DNA of 8,423 nucleotides, from assembly GCA_964350605.1 (NCBI GenBank), contig CAYGKP010000104.1:1-8423 (forward strand), read 5' to 3'. Made by a program: the position numbers and the translations under genes. This stretch comes from CAYGKP01 sp964350605. GTDB lineage: Bacteria > Bacteroidota > Bacteroidia > Cytophagales > JAAEPT01. The notes beneath the pieces were generated by a model that worked only from the letters and a program-made list of their open reading frames with translations, made no database searches and had not been told where the DNA came from. Shown piece by piece: positions 1 to 5,735 of the stretch (positions within the stretch are counted from its first letter, which is position 1; each line of letters opens with the position of its first letter).

Positions 1-756
1 GTGCTGAACGTGGCGATGCTAGTGCACCAAGGCGAGCGCATCTCCGACTTGGCCACTCTGTCGCCTGAAGCCCTGCACATACGAGTGCTCTCCCTCGATC
101 CCCACACCGGGGACCAGGAATCGGGCATCACAGGTCTGGTCAGCGCCATGATCGAGTACGACGAGCCGGCCTTCCACTTTCAGTTTGATGCACTCCAAGC
201 GCGCTTCGGCATCGAACGGGCGATGGTCGAGGTGTTGTACCCCTTCCTCGAGCGCATCGGCGTACTGTGGATGACCGGGCACATCAACCCCGCACAGGAG
301 CATTTCGTCAGTCACTTGGTGCGCCAAAAGATGATCGCAGGCATCGAGTCGCTGCCCCGCACCGAAGACCTCAACGCACCGAGCTTCTTGCTATACCTGC
401 CCGATGGGGAGCTACACGAGTTGAGCTTGCTCTTCAGTTACTTGATGATCAAACGTCGGGGCGGGCGAGTGATTTACTTGGGACAGTCGGTGCCCGCCGA
501 GGATGTCGTGGCGGTGGTCAACCAACGGAATCCCGACCATGTGCTTACCCACCTAACCGCGCCGCAGGACCCCGCCCTTCAAGCCGAACGCTTGACCAAA
601 GTCGCCCAGCACATCGCTCCTCGCCACCTATATGTATCGGGCCGGGCGGCCCAGGAGCCGCGCTGGACGGCCTCAAACATCATTGCCATAGGCAGTTTGG
701 GCGATTTTCGTACGCGCCTCAGCGCGCTGATTCCCCGCTCGTCCGAGGCCAACTAG
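1..756 (+). CDS. CarH/LitR-like MerR-family transcriptional regulator with B12-binding domain (5'-partial)
   Basis: This is the C-terminal 251 residues of a repressor that, in the CarH/LitR family, binds adenosylcobalamin in the dark, tetramerises on DNA and releases it in light. The reading frame is open at base 1. Residues 1-25 look like the last helices of the MerR winged-helix domain, so the true start and most of the DNA-binding domain lie upstream; the GTG at base 1 is probably internal. Residues ~40-115 form the helical cobalamin cap, with the photoreceptor motif W90-x9-E100-H101 intact. Residues ~127-245 form the Rossmann-like B12 domain, with E137-x-H139 (His as lower cobalt ligand by homology), followed by GRVIYLGQSVP. 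The usual Gly of ExHxxG is Ser142, and the later GG motif reads Ser-Gly (213-214). It directly precedes the sigma-factor/carotenoid operon, which fits a light-dependent repressor of it. The family call is secure; actual AdoCbl binding is inferred. Confidence 0.88.
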   Translation: MLNVAMLVHQGERISDLATLSPEALHIRVLSLDPHTGDQESGITGLVSAMIEYDEPAFHFQFDALQARFGIERAMVEVLYPFLERIGVLWMTGHINPAQEHFVSHLVRQKMIAGIESLPRTEDLNAPSFLLYLPDGELHELSLLFSYLMIKRRGGRVIYLGQSVPAEDVVAVVNQRNPDHVLTHLTAPQDPALQAERLTKVAQHIAPRHLYVSGRAAQEPRWTASNIIAIGSLGDFRTRLSALIPRSSEAN

Positions 757-830
757 TCCTCTGATTTTCAATATTTTACACAGTCCCATCGCAGGGCCTG
801 GACCATCGTGCATTTGCTTGAATCTGTATG

Positions 831-852
831 TGATAGAGAAATGATAGAAAAA
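831..852 (+). repeat. Two tandem 11-bp direct repeats, candidate operator half-sites
   Basis: TGATAGAGAAA (831-841) is followed immediately by TGATAGAAAAA (842-852), matching at 10 of 11 positions. Thermus CarH is known to bind direct repeats of about 11 bp with head-to-tail DNA-binding domains, so the spacing fits a CarH-type site. The sequence itself is not one I know as a CarH site. The repeat is A-rich, so chance or simple-sequence origin remains possible. Confidence 0.35.
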
Positions 853-860
853 CTTTCATG

Positions 861-873
861 TTCCAACTTGGAA
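861..873. promoter_or_regulatory. 13-bp perfect palindrome, candidate operator
   Basis: TTCCAA-C-TTGGAA has perfect 6-bp arms around one central base. It lies 7 bp upstream of the -7-like box at 881-888, thus where the spacer between the two promoter elements would be. That is the location at which many MerR-family dimers bind. Function is inferred from symmetry and position only. Confidence 0.4.
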
Positions 874-880
874 GTAGAAC

Positions 881-888
881 TATCCTTG
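881..888 (+). promoter_or_regulatory. Possible Bacteroidota -7 promoter element for the sigma-crt operon
   Basis: TATCCTTG matches the Bacteroidota -7 consensus TAnnTTTG at all but one fixed position and lies 50 bp before the sigma-factor ATG. No TTG/TTTG is found at the expected upstream distance; the nearest similar sequence is TTTC at 854-857. The call is therefore tentative, although a poor -33 element would be usual for a regulated promoter. Confidence 0.3.
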
Positions 889-919
889 TTTAAGTTTATG
901 GTGTTGATCGTTAAACAAG
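885..919. promoter_or_regulatory. Inverted repeat with 9-bp perfect arms and 17-bp spacer
   Basis: CTTGTTTAA (885-893) is the exact reverse complement of TTAAACAAG (911-919). The left arm overlaps the -7-like box, and the right arm ends 19 bp before the sigma-factor ATG. Arm centres are 26 bp apart, so two dimers on the same DNA face or a looped tetramer could contact both. It could instead form a weak AT-rich hairpin in the mRNA leader. A further GTTTA at 894-898 repeats the core of the left arm. Confidence 0.5.
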
Positions 920-938
920 ACACGACACACCCATTGCC

Positions 939-1445
939 ATGACTGCCCTGGAGTTCAATAACCAAGTCACCGAGATGCGCGGCCTACTGCTGCTCTTTAC
1001 GCGCCGTTTCACCACCGACCAAGACGAACAAAACGACTTGGTGCAAGAGACCATGTTGAAGGCTTTGCTGAACCGCAGCAAGTTTCGCCCCAACACCAAC
1101 TTGAAGGCGTGGCTCTACACCATCATGCGCAACACGTTCATCAACCAGATCAAGCGTTCCTCGAATCGCTACACCACCAACGACCAGACCGAGGATCAGT
1201 ATCTGCTCAACAACGTGGGTCGTCAGGATCAGTCGCCGGTGGAAGGCTACACTTCGTACAATGAAATCAAGGCGCAAATCCTCGAATTGGAGGAAGCCTA
1301 CAAGCGTCCACTGCTCATGCACGCCGACGGATACAAGTACAAAGAGATCGCCGACGAGTTGGGTTTGCCGATCGGCACGGTGAAAAGCCGTATCTTCTTT
1401 GCGCGTAAGCGTCTGGCCGCCACCTTGCAGGGGTACCAGAATTAA
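939..1445 (+). CDS. ECF-type RNA polymerase sigma factor (sigma-70 family)
   Basis: This 168-residue protein has the usual two-domain ECF architecture and length. Region 2 spans about residues 16-75, with DLVQET at 33-38, the KAWLY motif at 56-60 and the NTFINQIKR stretch that recognises the -10 element. Region 4 spans about 113-163, with the helix-turn-helix GYKYKEIADELGLPIGTVKSR (three-part: EIADELG, LPIGT, VKSR) that recognises the -35 element. The charged linker (about 76-112) is long and polar. The protein would direct core RNA polymerase to a specific promoter set. No anti-sigma gene lies next to it; instead a B12-type repressor precedes it and crtI starts 22 bp after it, resembling the LitR-LitS-crt logic described in Streptomyces. 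Control is therefore probably transcriptional. The ATG at 939 follows directly from the control region. Target promoters are unknown. Confidence 0.92.
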   Translation: MTALEFNNQVTEMRGLLLLFTRRFTTDQDEQNDLVQETMLKALLNRSKFRPNTNLKAWLYTIMRNTFINQIKRSSNRYTTNDQTEDQYLLNNVGRQDQSPVEGYTSYNEIKAQILELEEAYKRPLLMHADGYKYKEIADELGLPIGTVKSRIFFARKRLAATLQGYQN

Positions 1446-1467
1446 CCTATCGCGCAGCTAAGAGCCA

Positions 1468-3009
1468 ATGGGTCAAGCCATAGTGATCGGAGCGGGCCCT
1501 TCGGGCCTGGCCAGTGCTTGTTATTTGGCGGCGGAAGGCCACCAAGTACAAGTGCTGGAACGCCACGCCCAGGTGGGGGGTCGCGCCCGCCAATTTCAAG
1601 CCGAGGGCTTCACCTTCGACATGGGGCCCAGTTGGTACTGGATGCCCGATGCCTTCGAGACGTTCTTTGGGTTTTTCGGCAAGAAACCTTCGGACTACTA
1701 CGAGCTCATCAGGCTCGACCCCTCCTACCGGGTCTTCTTTCCCGGCGAACAGATGGATTTGCCCGCCGACATGGCCGGGTTGGAGGCTTTGTTCGAGCGC
1801 ATTGAGCCCGGGGCAGGGTTGAAGCTGCGTTCGTTCCTGGCCGATGCGGGACTTAAATATTCGATCGCAATGGACGGCTTGGTGCAGAAGCCCAGCCATT
1901 CAATCTTCGAATTTGCCGAATGGCGGGTCATGAAAGGTGCGTTGCGCTTGAACCTGTTTACCTCCTTCTCGAAGTTCATCCGCCGCTCGTTTAGGGACCC
2001 GCGGTTGCTCCAACTCCTCGAGTTTCCGATCCTCTTTCTGGGGGCCAAACCCCAGGATACCCCCGCGCTTTACTCGATGATGAACCACGCGGATATGGGC
2101 CTAGGCACCTGGTATCCAATGGGTGGGATGCACGAAATTTTCAAAGGCATGGCCAGCCTGGCCACCGAATTGGGCGTTGAGTTCCAATTCAATGCACCGG
2201 TGAGTTCGCTGGAGCTTTCGGGTAAAAAGATCGTCCGTGCCCACACCCCGAAGGGCGACTTTGAAGCCGAGGCCTACATCTCGAGCGCGGATTATCACCA
2301 CACCGAACAACAACTGCTGCCACCCGAAGGTCGCCGCTACAGCGAGGCCTATTGGGACAAGCGCATGATGGCCCCTTCCTGCTTGCTCTATTATATTGGG
2401 GTCAACAAGGAGATTCCCGGCTTGCTGCACCACAATCTCTTTTTCGACGAGGACTTCGGCCGCCACGCCCAGGAGATTTACGACAATCCGCAGTGGCCTT
2501 CGGCCCCGCTGTTCTATGCCTGTGCCCCTTCCAAGACCGACCCCTCGGTCGCGCCAAAGGGATCGGAGAATCTCTTTCTCTTGATTCCCGTGGCCCCTGG
2601 CCTGACCGAACAAGAAGGCGTACGCGAAAAATACTTGGACCTCATCCTCGACCGCCTGGAAGCCCGAACGGGTACAAAGATCCGCGAGCACATTGTGTAT
2701 CAGCGCAGCTTCGCGCACCGTGAATTTCTTTCAGAGTACTCCTCGTTCAAGGGCAATGCCTATGGCCTGGCCAACACCCTGCGCCAAACTGCGATCTTGA
2801 AGCCCAAGATGAAAAACGGCAAGGTGAAGAACCTTCGCTTCGCTGGGCAGTTAACGGTTCCGGGCCCTGGCCTTCCGCCCGCACTGATCAGCGGACAGAT
2901 GGCCGCCAACGACTTGATGCCGCTTTTGAGTGAACCGACCGACCACCGCAAACCGACCGACCATGAGCAACAACAAGGCACTGTTCGACAGCGTGTCCCA
3001 GCGGTGTAG
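1468..3009 (+). CDS. crtI: Phytoene desaturase (CrtI-type, FAD-dependent)
   Basis: CrtI removes hydrogens from phytoene in successive steps to make lycopene, using FAD at the membrane surface. The N-terminus holds the dinucleotide-binding motif G8-x-G10-xx-G13 with the acidic E31 that ends the second strand, followed by GGRAR (37-41) and the substrate-side FTFDMGPSWYWMP segment. The C-terminal bacterial phytoene desaturase signature NLRFAGQLTVPGPGLPPAL begins at residue 455, followed by ISGQMAAN to 481. The body matches the family along its whole length. At 513 residues it is somewhat longer than usual: about 30 residues follow the signature, including a PTDH repeat (490-493 and 496-499), and the tail is encoded within the start of crtB. 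The ATG at 1468 begins just before the Rossmann strand, as expected. It is co-directional with, and 22 bp after, the sigma gene. The desaturation number is inferred from the lycopene cyclase downstream. Confidence 0.96.
   Translation: MGQAIVIGAGPSGLASACYLAAEGHQVQVLERHAQVGGRARQFQAEGFTFDMGPSWYWMPDAFETFFGFFGKKPSDYYELIRLDPSYRVFFPGEQMDLPADMAGLEALFERIEPGAGLKLRSFLADAGLKYSIAMDGLVQKPSHSIFEFAEWRVMKGALRLNLFTSFSKFIRRSFRDPRLLQLLEFPILFLGAKPQDTPALYSMMNHADMGLGTWYPMGGMHEIFKGMASLATELGVEFQFNAPVSSLELSGKKIVRAHTPKGDFEAEAYISSADYHHTEQQLLPPEGRRYSEAYWDKRMMAPSCLLYYIGVNKEIPGLLHHNLFFDEDFGRHAQEIYDNPQWPSAPLFYACAPSKTDPSVAPKGSENLFLLIPVAPGLTEQEGVREKYLDLILDRLEARTGTKIREHIVYQRSFAHREFLSEYSSFKGNAYGLANTLRQTAILKPKMKNGKVKNLRFAGQLTVPGPGLPPALISGQMAANDLMPLLSEPTDHRKPTDHEQQQGTVRQRVPAV
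2932..2967 (+). repeat. Imperfect 18-bp tandem duplication at the crtI-crtB junction
   Basis: AACCGACCGACCA occurs at 2933-2945 and again at 2951-2963, an 18-bp period, so the duplication keeps frame and encodes PTDH twice in the CrtI tail. The last base of the second copy is the A of the crtB ATG. Within each copy CCGA/GACC is itself a short 4-bp repeat. It looks like replication slippage at the gene junction. Confidence 0.7.
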
Positions 3010-3808
3010 CCGCCTGACGACGCGGGCCTACAGCACCTCGTTCTCGCTAGGGATTCGGTTCCTGGGCAGCGCAGTGCAAGACCCCATTTACGCCATTTAT
3101 GGCTTCGTGCGCCTGGGCGACGAGATTGTGGATACCTTCCATGACTACCCCAAGCGCGAACTGCTCGAACGGTTTCGCCAGGATACCTATTTGGCCATAG
3201 AGGAGGGCATCAGCCTGAACCCCATCCTCAACAGTTTTCAGGATACCGTGCGCCGCTATGGCATCGAGCGCGAACTAATCGACTCCTTCTTGCGCAGCAT
3301 GGAGATGGACCTGGACAAAAGCGAACACACCCTCACTTCCTACGAGGAGTACATCCTGGGTTCAGCCGAGGTGGTGGGTCTCATGTGCCTTCGGGTGTTC
3401 GTCGACGGAGACCAAGCGATGTACGAACGCCTCAAGCCGCGGGCCATGCGCCTGGGGGCGGCGTTCCAGAAGATCAATTTTCTGCGCGATTTAAAGGCCG
3501 ATGCCGAGGGCCTTGGGCGGATGTACTTCCCGGGGGTCGACCTGACGGTATTCAGCGAAGTGGATAAACGCCGCATTGAAGCGGAAATCGCCGAAGACTT
3601 CCACGAAGGCTACCTGGGCATCCTGGAACTTCCGAAAAAGGCTCGCTTTGGGGTCTACGTGGCCTACATCTACTATCACAAGCTGCTCAAGAAAATCCAG
3701 CGCACGCCGCCCGAACGGGTGCAGACCGAGCGCATTCGCATCCCCAACCGGCGCAAGTATTTGATCTTCGTGAACAGCTATGCGCGCCACCGCTTGAACC
3801 TGATCTAA
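2963..3808 (+). CDS. crtB: Phytoene synthase (CrtB-type, squalene/phytoene synthase family)
   Basis: CrtB joins two geranylgeranyl diphosphate molecules head-to-head to give phytoene, the first committed carotenoid. With the ATG at 2963 the protein has 281 residues. Both Asp-rich Mg-diphosphate motifs are visible: D53-E-I-V-D57 after YGFVRLG, and D176-L-K-A-D180 after the NFLR segment, followed by GLGRMYFP. The opening ALFDSVSQRCSRLTTRAYSTSF is split here at residues 6-27 and is typical of the family N-terminus. I chose 2963 over an in-frame GTG at 2930 because the extra 11 residues only read through the duplicated junction sequence and lie ahead of the conserved start. The gene overlaps the end of crtI by 47 bp, so translation is probably coupled. 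The substrate supplier, GGPP synthase, is not in the window. Confidence 0.96.
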   Translation: MSNNKALFDSVSQRCSRLTTRAYSTSFSLGIRFLGSAVQDPIYAIYGFVRLGDEIVDTFHDYPKRELLERFRQDTYLAIEEGISLNPILNSFQDTVRRYGIERELIDSFLRSMEMDLDKSEHTLTSYEEYILGSAEVVGLMCLRVFVDGDQAMYERLKPRAMRLGAAFQKINFLRDLKADAEGLGRMYFPGVDLTVFSEVDKRRIEAEIAEDFHEGYLGILELPKKARFGVYVAYIYYHKLLKKIQRTPPERVQTERIRIPNRRKYLIFVNSYARHRLNLI

Positions 3809-3810
3809 GG

Positions 3811-4329
3811 ATGCCCGAGGTCATTTTGGTCGACAACCAGGACAACCCCATCGGCACGATGGAGAAAATGGAAGCCCACCGAAAGGGGCTGCTCCACCGG
3901 GCGTTTTCGGTCTTCCTTTTCCACCCCGATGGGCGAATGTTGCTACAACAACGCGCGATGGAGAAGTACCACTCTCCCGGTTTGTGGACCAATGCCTGTT
4001 GTTCTCACCCCCTGCCTGGGGAATCGCTGGAAGATGCCGCCCAACGCCGCTTAGTGGAGGAAATCGACCTCTCCTGCCCACTGCGCTATCATTCCCATTT
4101 GCTCTACCTCACTGAATTGGAAGGCGGGATGGTGGAACATGAATACGACCATGTGTTCATCGGCATAACCGAACGGCCACCAAAGCCCAACCCGGCGGAG
4201 GTCATGGCGACCGAGTACCTCAGCCCAGCGGCCATTCATGCCTCGATGAACGAAAATCCCGACCTTTACACCGTCTGGTTTCGCCTGTTGTTCGAACGGG
4301 TGGCCGACGCGATGCGCGATGTGGCCTAG
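3811..4329 (+). CDS. idi: Isopentenyl-diphosphate delta-isomerase, type 1 (Nudix fold)
   Basis: This enzyme interconverts IPP and DMAPP, balancing the five-carbon units for GGPP and carotenoid synthesis. It has 172 residues, close to the usual size of bacterial type 1 enzymes. The catalytic cysteine lies in WTNACCSHP (C64, with metal ligand H66). Further metal ligands by homology are H23 and H30 in AHRKGLLHR, and E109 and E111 in VEHEYDHVF, which also carries the conserved Tyr112. The altered Nudix box runs from GESLEDAAQRRLVEE at about 70-84. The gene starts two bases after the crtB stop, and its end overlaps crtZ by 11 bp, so it is embedded in the operon. This placement suggests precursor supply is raised together with pigment synthesis. 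A flavin-dependent type 2 enzyme is excluded by the motifs. Confidence 0.96.
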   Translation: MPEVILVDNQDNPIGTMEKMEAHRKGLLHRAFSVFLFHPDGRMLLQQRAMEKYHSPGLWTNACCSHPLPGESLEDAAQRRLVEEIDLSCPLRYHSHLLYLTELEGGMVEHEYDHVFIGITERPPKPNPAEVMATEYLSPAAIHASMNENPDLYTVWFRLLFERVADAMRDVA

Positions 4330-4810
4330 TATTCTCTTTTCTACCGCCGTAGCCCTGGGCACGTTCCTGCTCATGGAATTCTCCGCCTGGGCCATGCATA
4401 AGTACGTGATGCACGGCTTTCTGTGGACCTGGCACCGCGACCACCACCAGCCCCACTCCGGCTTTTTCGAGCGAAACGACCGCTTTTTCCTGGTCTATGC
4501 CGTGCCTTCTTCGACGCTATTCATCCTGGGCTCGATCGACGGGTTCGACTACAAATTCTTCATCGGTGTGGGCATCGCCATGTACGGGTTGGCCTATTTC
4601 CTGGTTCATGACGTATTCATCCACCAACGCTTTCCCTGGCTGAAGCGAGCGGATTCGGCCTTTTGGCGGGCCCTTCGCAAGGCACACAAGGTGCACCACA
4701 AACACCTGGGTAAGGAGGAGGGCGAGTGCTTCGGCCTGCTCATCGTGCCGATGAAATACTACCGCGAAGCCCGCGAGGCCGCCCGGCGCGACCAGGGCCT
4801 GGTGACCTAG
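4319..4810 (+). CDS. crtZ: Beta-carotene hydroxylase (CrtZ-type, di-iron membrane enzyme)
   Basis: CrtZ hydroxylates the 3 and 3' carbons of beta-ionone rings, converting beta-carotene through cryptoxanthin to zeaxanthin with O2 and a reductant. The 163-residue protein shows the full histidine set of the fatty-acid hydroxylase/carotenoid hydroxylase superfamily: H27-x4-H32, H39-xx-H42-H43, H97-x4-H102 and H123-xx-H126-H127. Hydrophobic segments at about 5-25, 57-72 and 79-97 fit a membrane-embedded protein. The ATG at 4319 lies inside the end of idi (11-bp overlap) and gives the expected N-terminal helix; no alternative fits better. The gene ends 5 bp before the cyclase gene. The pairing with a beta-cyclase supports beta-carotene as substrate. 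Whether it also accepts ketolated rings cannot be told. Confidence 0.95.
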   Translation: MWPSILFSTAVALGTFLLMEFSAWAMHKYVMHGFLWTWHRDHHQPHSGFFERNDRFFLVYAVPSSTLFILGSIDGFDYKFFIGVGIAMYGLAYFLVHDVFIHQRFPWLKRADSAFWRALRKAHKVHHKHLGKEEGECFGLLIVPMKYYREAREAARRDQGLVT

Positions 4811-4815
4811 CGGCG

Positions 4816-5556
4816 ATGTTCGGTCACTACACTTATCTGTTCCTCGACCTATTTACGCTCCTCGGCCCGCTGGCCTTGAGCTTCGAGCGCTGGCACTTTC
4901 GATTTCGCGAAAACTGGCGCTTTCTCTTCCCTGGCCTGCTCGTCATGGCGGCGATCTATTTGCCCTGGGACATTGCCTTTACCGAGGCGGGCTTTTGGGG
5001 ATTCAACCCCGCCTACCTGACGGGCACCTACCTCTGGAACCTACCCGTCGAGGAATGGCTGTTTTTTCTGGCGGTCCCCTATGCCTGCTTGTTCATCTAC
5101 GAGGCGGTTCGGTTTCACATCAAGGCCGACCCCTTTGCTGGGATGCCCACCAAGATCATCACGTGGGTGCTGATCGTCGGGCTTCTAACTTTGGCCATCG
5201 TATTCTACGACCGCTGGTACACCGCCCTGACCTTCTCGCTTTGCGCCGCCTTGTTGTTGATCCACGCCCTGTGGATCAAGGCCGCGTGGCTCTCGCGGTT
5301 CTACTTTGCCTACCTGTTCGTACTGATTCCCTTTCTGCTCGTCAATGGCATCCTCACGGGCACGGGGATCGAAGATCAGGTTGTCTGGTACAACAACGCG
5401 GAAAACATGGGCCTGCGCATCCTAACCATCCCGGTCGAGGACACGATCTACAACCTGCTCATGCTCCTGATTGTCGCGACCGTCTACGAGGAACGCCGGG
5501 GGAAAGCGATTCGAAACGGGTGGGTGCCATTCGCCCTGAAAAACAAAAAGGCCTAA
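4816..5556 (+). CDS. crtY: Lycopene beta-cyclase, fused CrtYcd type (membrane)
   Basis: The protein closes the ends of lycopene into beta-ionone rings. It belongs to the integral-membrane cyclase family (CrtYc/CrtYd fused), not the soluble FAD-binding CrtY/CrtL family, since no Rossmann motif is present. Its 246 residues form two related halves, each with the family's acidic motif: NLPVEEW at about 75-81 and TIPVEDT at about 204-210. Roughly six to seven hydrophobic helices are seen (for example 4-22, 36-55, 80-98, 116-130, 136-153, 160-183, 211-224). I start it at the ATG at 4816, 5 bp after crtZ; the frame extends upstream to 4726, but that part is a shadow of crtZ. A basic tail ends the protein, and the operon terminator follows 6 bp later. 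Beta rather than epsilon or one-ended cyclisation is inferred. Confidence 0.92.
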   Translation: MFGHYTYLFLDLFTLLGPLALSFERWHFRFRENWRFLFPGLLVMAAIYLPWDIAFTEAGFWGFNPAYLTGTYLWNLPVEEWLFFLAVPYACLFIYEAVRFHIKADPFAGMPTKIITWVLIVGLLTLAIVFYDRWYTALTFSLCAALLLIHALWIKAAWLSRFYFAYLFVLIPFLLVNGILTGTGIEDQVVWYNNAENMGLRILTIPVEDTIYNLLMLLIVATVYEERRGKAIRNGWVPFALKNKKA

Positions 5557-5561
5557 AAAGG

Positions 5562-5593
5562 AAAACGACGCCCCATGGTGAGGGCGCCGTTTT
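5562..5593 (+). terminator. Intrinsic terminator of the carotenoid operon
   Basis: AAAACGACGCCC (5562-5573) pairs with GGGCGCCGTTTT (5582-5593), a 12-bp stem with one A-C mismatch and an 8-nt loop. It begins 6 bp after the cyclase stop. The U tract is only four bases and belongs to the stem. The A run on the left makes it potentially bidirectional, although no converging gene is present. Confidence 0.75.
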
Positions 5594-5735
5594 CGCAGCA
5601 GAGAGAACTGGTTAATAAAACCGTGTTATGCTGATAGATGCGTCCCGATTCTAGATTGTAACCGAACTCTCGCACTTTTCTTACCGGGCCTCGGGCCACG
5701 AATTCCTAACTTCGCCCAGGCCCAGCGCCCAGCCC
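5594..5735 (+). promoter_or_regulatory. Intergenic leader and probable promoter of the panB-pseudouridine synthase pair
   Basis: These 142 bp separate the crt terminator from panB, so a promoter is expected here. TAACTTCG at 5707-5714 differs from the TAnnTTTG -7 consensus at one fixed position and lies 21 bp before the ATG; no clear -33 element is placed correctly. The last 24 bases hold an imperfect repeat, CGCCCAGGCCCAG (5713-5725) then CGCCCAGCCCA (5726-5736). No Shine-Dalgarno sequence is visible. Confidence 0.35.

Larger units (their letters stand above)
757..938 (+). promoter_or_regulatory. Control region of the sigma-crt operon
   Basis: This 182-bp gap between the regulator and the sigma-factor gene is visibly richer in A/T than the genes on either side. 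It is the only sizeable non-coding stretch upstream of the carotenoid genes, so it should hold the operon promoter. It contains, in order, an 11-bp tandem repeat (831-852), a 13-bp palindrome (861-873), a -7-like box (881-888) and a 9-bp-arm inverted repeat (885-919). I see no convincing terminator for the upstream regulator gene. The region's role as operator/promoter is inferred from position and symmetry. Confidence 0.6.

Noticed and set aside
267..764. 165-codon forward open frame within the regulator gene
   Set aside because: The product is rich in Arg, Pro and Gly with no domain, and is a +2 frame shadow of the B12-domain gene.
2101..2718. 205-codon open frame on the reverse strand inside crtI
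   Set aside because: It is fully antisense to a gene with clear family motifs along its whole length. The protein has no recognisable domain, and GC-rich coding DNA readily gives such frames.
2930..2962. Upstream GTG start for crtB
   Set aside because: The added 11 residues come only from the duplicated junction repeat and lie ahead of the conserved family N-terminus; the ATG at 2963 fits better.
4726..4815. Upstream extension of the cyclase frame into crtZ
   Set aside because: The added residues are Arg/Pro-rich and overlap the conserved crtZ C-terminus; the ATG at 4816 precedes the first membrane helix directly.
4995..5615. 206-codon open frame overlapping the lycopene cyclase gene
   Set aside because: It is His/Arg-rich without a domain and runs through the terminator; the other frame encodes a conserved membrane cyclase.
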